Positions 26,208 to 34,662 of a stretch of 64,000 nucleotides of DNA are shown here, piece after piece. Below the pieces are notes generated by a model that searched no databases, was not told where the DNA came from, and saw nothing but the letters and a program-made list of their open reading frames with translations. Source of the stretch: Clostridium omnivorum (lineage in GTDB: Bacteria; Bacillota; Clostridia; Clostridiales; Clostridiaceae); the NCBI RefSeq assembly GCF_026012015.1, contig NZ_BRXR01000001.1:1024001-1088000 (forward strand), read 5' to 3'. Both the position numbers and the translations under genes were made by a program. The number at the start of each line of letters is the position of its first letter. Position 1 is the first letter of the stretch.

Positions 26208-26885
26208 TTAAATATCAATATTTTTAAGTGTAATCGTCCTGGCGTCATATTCTAATAATCCATCCCTTCTCATTTTATTTAGCTCTCTACTTAAGGATGA
26301 TCTTTGTATTCCTAATCTTTCAGCCAGATCTTTTTTAGATGTATTAAGTTTAATTACATTGCTATTTTGTATATGGTATTCGTATTTAATAAAATCTATA
26401 ATGCATTGTCTTATGGTTTTCATTGATATAGTCTTTATTTTATCAGTTAAAATGATAGTTTTATCTGAAATAGCAGTCATTAACTCAATCATAAAGTTTC
26501 TATTACTGCAAAGTTCAAGTATTAATTCTTTTTCCATATGAAGCATAGTAACTTTAGACGCTGCTACCACTGTCATAGGATAATAATTTCTTCTAGCAAA
26601 AATAAGGTTTACTCCTATAATATCCTTACTTGTAAAAGTGTTTATTTTCAATATATTTCCGTTTTCATCTATGTTCTGCACAGATGCTTGTCCATTCAAA
26701 ATAATGTCCATGGTACTGCATAATTCATTTTGAAGATGTATAATTTGTTCTTTTCCATATTCTTTAATTTCATATTTTGAGGAACTAAACACTTTTCTAA
26801 GCTCATCTTTAGTAAAGCTGCTAAAGATATTTAGACTAGATATGGCGTTTATGTACTCATCAATATTTATTTTAATCGCCTCCAA
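26208..26885 (-). CDS. Crp/Fnr family transcriptional regulator
   Basis: 225 residues: cyclic-nucleotide-type beta-roll (about 15-130), long dimer helix, and C-terminal winged helix with SKKDLAERLGIQRSSLSREL. It has few cysteines and no FNR-type N-terminal cluster. It is divergent from the cupin/polyferredoxin pair. A perfect 24-bp palindrome overlaps its start region. The start is uncertain: the frame opens with TTG at 26885, but the only strong GGAGG lies inside the first codons, and the codons at ideal spacing are ATT/ATA. The true start may be a few codons further in. Confidence 0.85.
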   Translation of the reverse strand: MEAIKINIDEYINAISSLNIFSSFTKDELRKVFSSSKYEIKEYGKEQIIHLQNELCSTMDIILNGQASVQNIDENGNILKINTFTSKDIIGVNLIFARRNYYPMTVVAASKVTMLHMEKELILELCSNRNFMIELMTAISDKTIILTDKIKTISMKTIRQCIIDFIKYEYHIQNSNVIKLNTSKKDLAERLGIQRSSLSRELNKMRRDGLLEYDARTITLKNIDI

Positions 26886-26907
26886 AAAGTTACCATGGTA
26901 ACTTTTT
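26884..26907. promoter_or_regulatory. 24-bp perfect palindrome, probable Crp/Fnr operator
   Basis: AAAAAGTTACCA and TGGTAACTTTTT form a perfect palindrome with no spacer. It overlaps the start region of the Crp/Fnr gene and lies 56 bases before the cupin start. Position suggests autoregulation and control of the divergent pair. Confidence 0.75.
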
Positions 26908-26962
26908 TAAATTCTAATATAAAGTATACTATAGGAAATTGGAATATGAAAGGAGCTTTATT

Positions 26963-27286
26963 ATGGTAGAAAAAGTTTATAACTATTCAACCCATGACAC
27001 AAAAAACATTGAAAAACTTATTGATGATGAACATGTATTGATAAATCATATGGTTTTACCAAAGGGTGAAGGACTTCCTGAACACTATTCAAATTCAAAT
27101 GTTTATATGTTTGTCATTAGATGGAATCTCACATTAAGACTTGATGAACAAGATCCACATAAATATGCTAAGGGTAATATCATTAATATACCTTACAACA
27201 CAAAAATGAATGTTAATAATTTTGATGAAGACGTACTGGAACTTTTTGTAGTAAAATCCCCAAATCCTAAAAATTATCAGGAGTAA
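26963..27286 (+). CDS. Cupin-like protein
   Basis: 107 residues. A small beta-rich protein with a cupin pattern: HMVLPKGEGLPEHYSNSNVYMFVIRW resembles motif 1 (G...H...E-like) and NIINIPYNTKMNV resembles motif 2, although the metal ligands are only partly conserved. The ATG at 26963 follows GGAG at nine bases; an upstream ATG in frame has no site. It is the first gene of a pair with the polyferredoxin (5-base gap) and divergent from the Crp/Fnr gene. The function is unknown. Confidence 0.7.
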   Translation: MVEKVYNYSTHDTKNIEKLIDDEHVLINHMVLPKGEGLPEHYSNSNVYMFVIRWNLTLRLDEQDPHKYAKGNIINIPYNTKMNVNNFDEDVLELFVVKSPNPKNYQE

Positions 27287-27291
27287 AATCC

Positions 27292-27906
27292 ATGAAAAGA
27301 ACTTTACAAATAATAGTACAAACTGTTTTTCTTATTCTATTCATCTTGTTATTTATTAATACTAAGATTCAAATGTGGATGCTTATACTGCTACTGGGGA
27401 TTTTATCTTCATTTCTATTAGGTCGCATATATTGTGGCTGGATCTGCCCCATCAATACAGTTATTAAGGTAGTTACAAGTATTAAGAAAAAACTCCATAT
27501 TAAAAGTTTTAAAATACCAAAGTTTCTCTCTAAACCTTGGGTGCGCTACCTAGTTATGGGATTGTTTATTGCAGTTTTTATTTTTATAAGAATTACCGGC
27601 AGGAATTTGCCTGTTTTAATCCACTTGTTTGCTATGGGCATATTATTAACGTTATTTTTCCCAGAAGAGCTGTGGCACCGCTATTTATGTCCTTATGGTA
27701 CAATAATGAGCTTTCCAGCATCAAAAGCTAGACACTCCATGAAAATTAATGCAGATAAGTGCAATAATTGTGGTGCTTGTAGACGTGTATGCCCAGCTAA
27801 AGCTGTAAATAAGAATATAAAAGGCCATGAAATTCTAAAGGCTCATTGCCTTGTTTGCATGGAATGTTCTACAAACTGCAGACAAAAGGCTATTACTTAT
27901 AAATAG
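27292..27906 (+). CDS. Membrane 4Fe-4S polyferredoxin (NapH/CcoG-like)
   Basis: 204 residues. Membrane helices at about 5-25, 28-45, 80-100 and 108-125 carry CGWICPINT and CPYGT motifs, the NapH/NosR/CcoG type cysteine pairs at the membrane face. The C-terminal domain has two [4Fe-4S] sites (CNNCGACRRVCP and CLVCMECSTNC). Such proteins move electrons between a quinone or membrane donor and a cytoplasmic acceptor. The pairing with a small cupin and a Crp/Fnr regulator suggests redox-responsive expression. The partner enzyme is not evident. Confidence 0.85.
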   Translation: MKRTLQIIVQTVFLILFILLFINTKIQMWMLILLLGILSSFLLGRIYCGWICPINTVIKVVTSIKKKLHIKSFKIPKFLSKPWVRYLVMGLFIAVFIFIRITGRNLPVLIHLFAMGILLTLFFPEELWHRYLCPYGTIMSFPASKARHSMKINADKCNNCGACRRVCPAKAVNKNIKGHEILKAHCLVCMECSTNCRQKAITYK

Positions 27907-27930
27907 TGCACTAAAATTAGTGCACTATTT
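27901..27930 (+). terminator. Terminator overlapping the polyferredoxin stop codon
   Basis: Perfect 14-bp arms AAATAGTGCACTAA and complement around AA, with T-run on the plus strand. The TAG stop lies inside the left arm. Confidence 0.8.
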
Positions 27931-27983
27931 TAAAATTACTACAAGCTTTTACTCCAATGTGAAGGATAAATCTGACTTTTTAT

Positions 27984-28499
27984 CTAATGAAGTTTTGATA
28001 TTCTTTCTAAAGGCAATAAAATAGAAACTGCTTTTCCTTTTATATCCTTTTCAGAAATAAAAGGCTCCTTCCAAGAACGACTGTCTAAAGAATGCACTCT
28101 GTTATCACCTAAAAACAAATATTTTCCCTGTGGTATCTTGAAGGTTCCAGTCCTGCTGTCTGGATACATTATATAAGGCTCTTCTATTCTATTGCCGTTT
28201 ATAAACACTGAGCCACCTTCTTTTATTTCAACTAAATCATTTGGAAGTCCAATAACTCTTTTGACCATTGTTTCTTCAAATTCATGAGAATAAAAAACCA
28301 ATATTTCTCCTCTTTTTATCTTTTCGAAATTATACATTCTTGTAGTTATAATTTTATCTTTAGGTTTTATTGTAGGATACATAGATCCACTTGGTACAGA
28401 AATTAAGAAGAATAAAAATTTATTAATTGCTATGGCAATAACTATGGCAAAAATTATTGTGAGCAGCCATTCCTTTACAAAACTTCTAACAGTGTTCAC
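27984..28499 (-). CDS. lepB: Signal peptidase I
   Basis: 171 residues. One N-terminal membrane helix (about 12-34), then box B SGSMYPT with catalytic Ser39, box D VKRVIGLPND with general-base Lys80, and box E GDNRVHSLDSRSW. It removes signal peptides from exported proteins at the outer face of the membrane. The GTG at 28499 follows GGTGGAG. The size is that of the short Gram-positive SipS type. It is separated from the DUF6448 gene by a terminator and is likely monocistronic. Confidence 0.95.
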   Translation of the reverse strand: MNTVRSFVKEWLLTIIFAIVIAIAINKFLFFLISVPSGSMYPTIKPKDKIITTRMYNFEKIKRGEILVFYSHEFEETMVKRVIGLPNDLVEIKEGGSVFINGNRIEEPYIMYPDSRTGTFKIPQGKYLFLGDNRVHSLDSRSWKEPFISEKDIKGKAVSILLPLERISKLH

Positions 28500-28540
28500 A
28501 GCTCCACCTCTCTAGTTTTTTATTGACATGGTATAAAAAC

Positions 28541-28574
28541 TTGCCCTCCTGGTATTTGAACCAATAGAGGGTAA
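28541..28574 (-). terminator. Terminator after the DUF6448 gene
   Basis: CCCTC/GAGGG outer stem and TGGT/ACCA inner stem; minus-strand tail AAGTTTTTAT. Confidence 0.75.
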
Positions 28575-28587
28575 ATATATTTATTTC

Positions 28588-29313
28588 CTACTTTGTATGA
28601 CTCTTATGATGCACAACAGCTAATACCACAGTTGTAGTGAAAAATACGCCTGCTAAACTCCATGGAATAATGGGTAGAGCTTCTGCTTTATCATTACTAG
28701 TCTCATACTTAGCAGCTTCATGAGTAGCTTCAGTACCATGTGCAGCTTCCTCTTCTTCACCTTCAGCAAAGTGGAAGTACTTAACATAAGCTTCAATGTA
28801 TTCCCTCCCTGCTTCAACATTGTTTACATCAAAATTCTTTAAAGACATTACCTTATCAAATCTTTCTTTAAGTTCAGGCATTTTGTCTTTTTCAACATAT
28901 TTTTCTAAAGGTGATAAGTTTCCAACTTCGATACTCTTATCTGCAGCCAGTACCTTCTCATCAATAGGAGTTCCTGATGGCTTTACACCTGTAAATGGTG
29001 CTCCCTCTCCAGCTCTATGGATTCTCACTAGATTTTCAAAAAGATAATTGTCAGCTAACTCCTCTGCCTCCGGACTTAGTTTTCTAACCTTCATACTTAG
29101 GTCAAATATTTTAGAGACTTCTTTTTCATTTTCAGGGGTAACCCACTTTAATACATAATTAACATTGTTTGATTCTATAGCTTTTTTAGCATCTCCCACA
29201 GTTGGACCATCCATTGTGTCACAATGGGCACTTGCCATTGTAGGTATCGCTGCAACAATTGCCAAAGCCATCACAAGTGACCTTAAGGATTTTGATTTTT
29301 TGAATTTTATCAT
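28588..29313 (-). CDS. DUF6448 family exported membrane-anchored protein
   Basis: 241 residues. Signal peptide ending ASA, after which the mature protein starts HCDTMDGPTVGDAKKA, a motif with a His/Cys pair that could bind metal and that I associate with DUF6448. A helical region (about 30-190), an acidic patch and a C-terminal membrane helix (about 212-232) ending VVHHKSHTK follow. GGAGGAAT precedes the ATG. The gene follows the histidine kinase by 87 bases in the same direction and may be read through from it. The function is unknown. Confidence 0.75.
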   Translation of the reverse strand: MIKFKKSKSLRSLVMALAIVAAIPTMASAHCDTMDGPTVGDAKKAIESNNVNYVLKWVTPENEKEVSKIFDLSMKVRKLSPEAEELADNYLFENLVRIHRAGEGAPFTGVKPSGTPIDEKVLAADKSIEVGNLSPLEKYVEKDKMPELKERFDKVMSLKNFDVNNVEAGREYIEAYVKYFHFAEGEEEEAAHGTEATHEAAKYETSNDKAEALPIIPWSLAGVFFTTTVVLAVVHHKSHTK

Positions 29314-29400
29314 TTAAAATTCCTCCTAAAATATATTTTTTTCTCAATGTGAGTTTAATTTCTCCTTGAGTATGTTTATATTTTAGAAAGTATTTTTGTA

Positions 29401-30879
29401 CTACATAGGGACTATTTGTGAACTTTTCTGTCCATCTCCACTTTTTAAACTAAAGCTAAAAGTTGAGCCCTTTCCTAATTCACTTTCTACCCAAACTCTG
29501 CCGCCAAGCAGCTCAATAATCTCCTTCACCAATGATAAACCCAGTCCGGCCCCTTCTTTTGATAACTGTCTTGCTTCATCAACTTTGTAAAATCTTCCCC
29601 ATACTTTGTTTACTTCTTCTGAAGGAATTCCTATACCCGTATCGCTAACATGTATATAGACTTGATTTTCATTTTGCTCTGCTTTTACCACTATTCTTCC
29701 TCCTTCACTAGTAAATCGTACTGCATTTGTAATGTAATTAATAATTACCTGCTCTATCAAATCCTCATCTCCTAAAACTAAAGGCAGCTTTGACGAAGTA
29801 TCTATTTCTAATTGCATATCCTGATCCTCAATTATTGGCTTAAGCTTTGTAACAGTTCCGCTTATAATTTTAGAAATATCTAGAGACTTTAAATTAACCT
29901 TAATTTGTCCAGCTTCAATCCTTGACAAATCTAAAAGACTATTTACCAATCTATGCAGCCTAAGTGTTTCTTTTAATATAATCCTAAGATACTTTTTTTC
30001 TTCTTCCTTGTCATTTATTACACCGTCAAGAATAGCTTCAAGGTATCCTCTTACTGAAGTTAAAGGTGTACGAAGTTCATGTGAAGCGTTTGCTACAAAT
30101 TGTCTCTGCAGCTTTTCTAGTTTAATCATTTTGTTTCTTTCGTCCGCCAAGTCCATCATTGTTTTATCTAGCTTTTCCATCATATAGTTAAAAGTCTCGG
30201 CTAAGTTGCCAATTTCATCAGAAGTGTACACCTTAGCTTTTCGGGAAAAATTGCCTTTAGATATCTCTAATGAAATTGCAGTTATTTCTTTTATTGGTTT
30301 TGCTATGGATACTGATAAAAAATAGCTCACAAAAGCAGCAATAAAAATGGCAATAATCCCAGCAAAAATCACAATTTTAAAAGCTTGCATAATACTATTA
30401 ATAATATCTGATAGTGGATTACATTCAAAAATCGCACCTTCCACCCTATCTCCAACGTATATTGGCAATGCCACTGAAAGTACAGGCTCATTAAAATATT
30501 TTATTATACCTTTGTTATAAACCACTTCTCCCTTAAGAGCTCTTTCTACTTGTTCAACATTAGGACATAGCTTGTCACTCTGTGATAATTCTTGAGAACC
30601 GCTTATGATAATGCTGTTTTTATCTATTGTCCACATATGGCTAATGTTAACTTTATTGAAATTATACGTGAGTTCATTTACTTTCTCTAAATCCTTATTT
30701 TCAATATAAACGCTTAATACATTAGACATTTCCTTACCTTGGGTAAGAAGCTGCTTTTCTTTTTCCCCAAAATAATACTGACTAAAAAATATATAGAAAA
30801 ATAGACTTACTATAATCACACTAAGCAGTGTAACAAAAACATAGGTTCCTAAAAGCCTGCTAAAAAGATTTTTCTTCAT
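29401..30879 (-). CDS. Sensor histidine kinase
   Basis: 492 residues: membrane helix (about 8-30), extracytoplasmic sensor (31-160), membrane helix (about 165-190), HAMP (190-240), H-box NASHELRTPL, N-box IINYITNAVRF, G1 DTGIGIP and G2 GLGLSLVKEI. A complete PhoR/ResE-type kinase. Its ATG overlaps the response regulator stop by 20 bases. Its neighbours are a DUF6448 gene downstream and a metal-ATPase operon upstream, so an envelope or metal signal is possible but not shown. Confidence 0.94.
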   Translation of the reverse strand: MKKNLFSRLLGTYVFVTLLSVIIVSLFFYIFFSQYYFGEKEKQLLTQGKEMSNVLSVYIENKDLEKVNELTYNFNKVNISHMWTIDKNSIIISGSQELSQSDKLCPNVEQVERALKGEVVYNKGIIKYFNEPVLSVALPIYVGDRVEGAIFECNPLSDIINSIMQAFKIVIFAGIIAIFIAAFVSYFLSVSIAKPIKEITAISLEISKGNFSRKAKVYTSDEIGNLAETFNYMMEKLDKTMMDLADERNKMIKLEKLQRQFVANASHELRTPLTSVRGYLEAILDGVINDKEEEKKYLRIILKETLRLHRLVNSLLDLSRIEAGQIKVNLKSLDISKIISGTVTKLKPIIEDQDMQLEIDTSSKLPLVLGDEDLIEQVIINYITNAVRFTSEGGRIVVKAEQNENQVYIHVSDTGIGIPSEEVNKVWGRFYKVDEARQLSKEGAGLGLSLVKEIIELLGGRVWVESELGKGSTFSFSLKSGDGQKSSQIVPM

Positions 30880-31576
30880 TTTTTACCACCTGAAATTTAT
30901 ACCCGACCCCCCACACTGTGTGAAGATATGTGTATAATTCCCCCTTCTCTATTTTTCTACGAAGTCTTTTAATATGTGTATCCACAGTGCGTGAATCACC
31001 TAAATAATCATAGCCCCATATCTTATCTAGCAACCTTTCCCTTGTAAAAACAACTCCTGGATTACTAGCTAAAAGCCATATCAGTTCTACCTCTTTAGGT
31101 GTAGTTATAATTTTTTCACCCTTTGATATAATCTCATATTTTGAAAAGTCAATTATTAACTGAGGAAAATTTAGTATATCACACTCCTGCTTCTCTGTTT
31201 TAGCTCTTCTTAAAATTGCTTTTACTCTAGCAGTAATTTCTCCTGGAGAAAAAGGTTTGGTCACATAATCATCTCCACCTAGATTAAGTCCTAGTATTTT
31301 ATCCGATTCTCCTCCTTTAGCTGAAAGCATTATTATAGGCGTATCCATATCTTTTCTTAATTCTTGTGCCACCTGCCAGCCGTCTTTGAAGGGCAGCATA
31401 ATATCTAAAATAATTAAATCGGGGTTAAGTTCCTTAGCAATTTCTATAGCTTTCAATCCATCTGCAGCTGTTTCAACTTTAAATCCTTCTGATTCCAAAT
31501 AAATTTTAAGAAGTCCAGAAACATTTTCTTCATCATCTACAACTAAAATAGTCCTTTGTGATAATTTTTCTTTCAT
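30860..31576 (-). CDS. OmpR/PhoB family response regulator
   Basis: 238 residues. Receiver domain with DDEE, phosphoacceptor in LIILDIMLP and TKP lysine; C-terminal winged helix with DSRTVDTHIKRLRRKIE. The ATG at 31576 is chosen because GAGGAG stands seven bases before it; a longer frame begins seven codons upstream without a site. First gene of the two-component pair. Confidence 0.94.
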   Translation of the reverse strand: MKEKLSQRTILVVDDEENVSGLLKIYLESEGFKVETAADGLKAIEIAKELNPDLIILDIMLPFKDGWQVAQELRKDMDTPIIMLSAKGGESDKILGLNLGGDDYVTKPFSPGEITARVKAILRRAKTEKQECDILNFPQLIIDFSKYEIISKGEKIITTPKEVELIWLLASNPGVVFTRERLLDKIWGYDYLGDSRTVDTHIKRLRRKIEKGELYTYLHTVWGVGYKFQVVKNEEKSF

Positions 31577-31647
31577 TATATATCTCCTCACACTCATACA
31601 GCAGTGAATTTCTCCTGCTTACTATAATTTATTCAGCAAAAAATATT

Positions 31648-31681
31648 CACTCCTCAATGTTGAATACATCATTTAGGAGTG
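31648..31681 (-). terminator. Terminator after the metal-ATPase operon
   Basis: CACTCCT/AGGAGTG stem with a 20-base loop; minus-strand tail AATATTTTTT. Confidence 0.65.
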
Positions 31682-31693
31682 ACTCTAACCACA

Positions 31694-32392
31694 TTAAATA
31701 TTAACAATATCTTGCAAAGCTTCTTTGTTTAAAATAATTATCTTTCGTTGACCCTGTTGCCTAATGAAGCCCTTTTCTTGAAAGTTAGTTAACTTTCTGC
31801 TCAGAGTTTCCTGACTCATGCCAATATGAGCTGCAAGATCCTTCTTACTTATGGATAAATCAACTACATTATCTTCATTCATAAGCTTAATCAGTATATC
31901 AGCAACCCGCTGTTCTACATCCCTAAGTCCAAGAGATTCAATTAAACTTTCTGTTTTCTCAAGTCTCATACTTAGTTCTTTTAGGATTTTTATAGCAATA
32001 CCAGGTCTCTCTTCGATTAATTCCTTTATTTTTTTACTATCAATAGTGCATACAGTGGTTGCTTCTACGGCCTCAGCATTGTTTTTCAAAGGCGAATTAG
32101 TGAATATTGATAGCTCACCCATAAAATCTCCCGCTTGTAGAATTCTTATTATTTGCTCCTTACCTTCTTCAGATAATTTAGATATCTTAACTTTTCCAGC
32201 ATTAATTACAAATAGCTTTTCAGCAATTTCACCTTCCAAGTATATATTTTCACCCTTTTTATATTTTTTATGGGTCGCTGTCATTGAAACCTCTACCATT
32301 TCTGCCACTGTTAAACTGCTGAATATAGGAACCTTTTCTAAGCAGCTTTTCTGCTTACCATCATAATTATGCGAATGTTCATGGCATTGCAT
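31694..32392 (-). CDS. Crp/Fnr family regulator, FNR-like
   Basis: 232 residues: beta-roll sensor domain (about 30-145), dimer helix, and winged helix with SKKDLAAHIGMSQETLSRKL, where the E..SR recognition pattern is of the FNR type. The N-terminus is Cys/His-rich (MQCHEHSHNYDGKQKSC), hinting at metal or Fe-S binding. The ATG at 32392 is preferred to a GTG that lies inside the ribosome site. It is the third gene of an operon with the HMA protein and P-type ATPase. The FNR-like palindrome at 34599-34612 upstream of that operon is its obvious candidate target. Confidence 0.9.
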   Translation of the reverse strand: MQCHEHSHNYDGKQKSCLEKVPIFSSLTVAEMVEVSMTATHKKYKKGENIYLEGEIAEKLFVINAGKVKISKLSEEGKEQIIRILQAGDFMGELSIFTNSPLKNNAEAVEATTVCTIDSKKIKELIEERPGIAIKILKELSMRLEKTESLIESLGLRDVEQRVADILIKLMNEDNVVDLSISKKDLAAHIGMSQETLSRKLTNFQEKGFIRQQGQRKIIILNKEALQDIVNI

Positions 32393-32400
32393 AGGCTTTA

Positions 32401-34242
32401 TCACTCCTTATACTTTAATAACCTTATGGCATTTATTATAACTGCTAATACACTTAGTTCGTGTATAAACATTCCCGATGATAAAAATACTACTTTAAAT
32501 AGTACTCCAACTAAAAGCATTGCTACAATTGCTATAGCAAAATAGATGTTTTGCTTCATGTTTTTTACTGTGGCTCTACTTAATCCTATAGCATAGGATA
32601 ATTTCTTTACTTCGTCAGACATTAAAACTACATCCGCTGTTTCCATTGCTACATCCGAACCTGCCCCCCCTACTGCAATTCCAAGATCTGCAGTAGCTAA
32701 AGCTGGTGCATCATTAACTCCGTCTCCAACCATTGCTGCTGTGCCTACATCATTTTGTAAATTTTTTAAAATAGATACCTTATCCTCTGGAAGCAGTTCT
32801 GCATAATAATCATCTAAATTAAGTCTTTTTGCAATAGCAGCTGCTGCACGTTTATTATCGCCTGTCAGCATAACTACTTTTTTAACTCCCTGTGCCTTTA
32901 GTTTCTTTATTAGCTGCATGGCATCTTCTCTTATAGTATCTGCAATGGATATAACTCCTATGAGACTCTTAGAATTTGAAACTAACACTGCAGTTTGTCC
33001 CTCATTCTCTTCACTTCTAATATAAGCTTCAATATCCTTAGAAACTATTATATTATTCTCAGACATAAGTTTTCTATTACCTATAAAAATGATTTTATTA
33101 TCTAGCTTTGCTTTAACTCCCTGACCTATAATAATTTCTGCTTCCTCAGGTCGGATAATATTAGTTTCATTAACCGAACTTGCCTTTTTTACTATAGCTT
33201 TTGAGAGGGGATGTTCAGAATACATCTCTGCACTGGCTGCAAGGCTAAGCAGTTCTTCTTCACTAGTATCAATGACCCTAATATTAGTTACTTCAGGTCT
33301 TCCAACTGTAAGAGTTCCGGTCTTGTCAAATGCTATTACCTTAACGGTTCCAAGTTTTTCTATTATTTCTCCACCCTTTATTAGTATACCTTTCTTAGCT
33401 CCATTGCCAATGCCTGCCACTATAGATACTGGTGTGGATATAACTAATGCTCCAGGACATGCAATTACAAGCAGAGTAAGTGCTAGTTCAATATCTCTTG
33501 TAATTATAAATATAACTACTGCTAAAACCATTATTGCTGGGGTGTAATATTTAGAGAATACCTCAAGAAACTTTTGCGTCTTTGCTTTTTTATCCTGAGC
33601 TTCTTCAACCATGTGAAGAATTCTAGAAAATGTAGTATCTTCTCCAACTCTATCAGCTCTTACCTTTATATATCCTGATTCTATAATGGTGCCTGAAAAT
33701 ACTGTATCTTTTACCTCTTTGTTGACTGGCATAGATTCCCCTGTAATAGCTGCTTGATTTATATAAGCCTTTCCTTCTATTATGGTACCATCTACAGGAA
33801 TTTTTTCTCCTGGCTTTACAATTACTATATCTCCCTTTATTACTTCATCTGCCGACAGTTTAACTTCATTTCCTTCTCGTAAAACTCTAGCAGTATCAGG
33901 AGCTAAATCTAAAAGTGCCTTTATTGCAGATCTGGTCTTTTCAAGAGTTTTAGCTTCAAGATAATTTCCAAGCATAAATAAAAAGGTTACAGCGGCAGCT
34001 TCAAAATATTCTCCTATAAACATAGCCCCAATTACCGCTAAAGTAACTAATGCATCAATTCCTAATATTTTATATTTTAAAGCCCTTACTGCATTTAGTG
34101 CTATAGGATAACCTGAAATAAAAGCTGAAATCAAAAGTAGTATATCAGCTATATTTACAAGAAAGTTTAGCCTTTTAAATGCTAAAGCTACAACTATTAT
34201 GGCTCCTGAAACAGCAACTCTTTGTCCTTTACTAATTTTCAT
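32401..34242 (-). CDS. Heavy-metal P-type ATPase (P1B) with CPG in place of CPC
   Basis: 613 residues. No N-terminal metal-binding domain: the protein begins almost directly with its membrane helices. The actuator TGES (TGESMPV), phosphorylation site DKTGTLT (Asp306), HPLSKAIV and GDGVNDAPAL are intact. The metal-path motif reads ACPGALVISTP (262-264), so the second Cys of CPC is Gly. The last membrane segment has HELSVLAVIINAIRLL. These features do not fit a copper pump and suggest a different divalent metal. GGAGGAAG precedes the ATG at 34242. The missing HMA domain is encoded separately upstream. Confidence 0.9.
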   Translation of the reverse strand: MKISKGQRVAVSGAIIVVALAFKRLNFLVNIADILLLISAFISGYPIALNAVRALKYKILGIDALVTLAVIGAMFIGEYFEAAAVTFLFMLGNYLEAKTLEKTRSAIKALLDLAPDTARVLREGNEVKLSADEVIKGDIVIVKPGEKIPVDGTIIEGKAYINQAAITGESMPVNKEVKDTVFSGTIIESGYIKVRADRVGEDTTFSRILHMVEEAQDKKAKTQKFLEVFSKYYTPAIMVLAVVIFIITRDIELALTLLVIACPGALVISTPVSIVAGIGNGAKKGILIKGGEIIEKLGTVKVIAFDKTGTLTVGRPEVTNIRVIDTSEEELLSLAASAEMYSEHPLSKAIVKKASSVNETNIIRPEEAEIIIGQGVKAKLDNKIIFIGNRKLMSENNIIVSKDIEAYIRSEENEGQTAVLVSNSKSLIGVISIADTIREDAMQLIKKLKAQGVKKVVMLTGDNKRAAAAIAKRLNLDDYYAELLPEDKVSILKNLQNDVGTAAMVGDGVNDAPALATADLGIAVGGAGSDVAMETADVVLMSDEVKKLSYAIGLSRATVKNMKQNIYFAIAIVAMLLVGVLFKVVFLSSGMFIHELSVLAVIINAIRLLKYKE

Positions 34243-34319
34243 TTTCTTCCTCCATAATATAACTGTATCCAAGTGCATACCTAAATTAAAGTATAAACTT
34301 GGATACAGCAGTCTTAGTA

Positions 34320-34532
34320 TTATTTTTCGCCTAGTACATCAAAGCCTAACTTTTCAATAGCAGTTCTTATTTCACTTCCATCAATAATACTTTCATCAAA
34401 GTTTACTTTAACCTTGCTTGCATTAAATAGTACTTCAACATCTTTAATACCTTTAAACTTTTTAACTGTGCCCTCAATTTTATGTGCACAGCTTGGACAT
34501 GTTAATGTTTCTAATTGATAAGTTTTATTCAT
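34320..34532 (-). CDS. Heavy-metal-associated (HMA) domain protein
   Basis: 70 residues, a single ferredoxin-like HMA fold with the metal motif TCPSCAHKIE (Cys12, Cys15). It resembles CopZ in size, but the partner ATPase lacks copper-type motifs, so the metal is uncertain. GGAGGAAAT precedes the ATG. It is the first gene of the operon with the ATPase (77-base gap) and the FNR-like regulator, and probably delivers metal to the ATPase in place of the domain that ATPase lacks. Confidence 0.9.
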   Translation of the reverse strand: MNKTYQLETLTCPSCAHKIEGTVKKFKGIKDVEVLFNASKVKVNFDESIIDGSEIRTAIEKLGFDVLGEK

Positions 34533-34570
34533 AATTGATTTCCTCCTTTAAATATGTATCTTATGAGTTT

Positions 34571-34612
34571 ATTATAGTTAGGATTAGAAAACAAAACATT
34601 GACCCAGGTCAA
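34571..34612 (-). promoter_or_regulatory. FNR-like site and promoter of the HMA/P-ATPase operon
   Basis: The palindrome TTGACC-CA-GGTCAA (34599-34612) lies upstream of a consensus -10 TATAAT (34576 to 34571 on the minus strand). With the start placed seven bases after the -10, at 34564, the palindrome centre is at -41.5, the class II activator position. No good -35 box is present apart from the site itself. Confidence 0.65.
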
Positions 34613-34662
34613 ATTTCTAAATGTTATTTAAAAAAAGATGACTACTGTTCTAAATACAGAAA

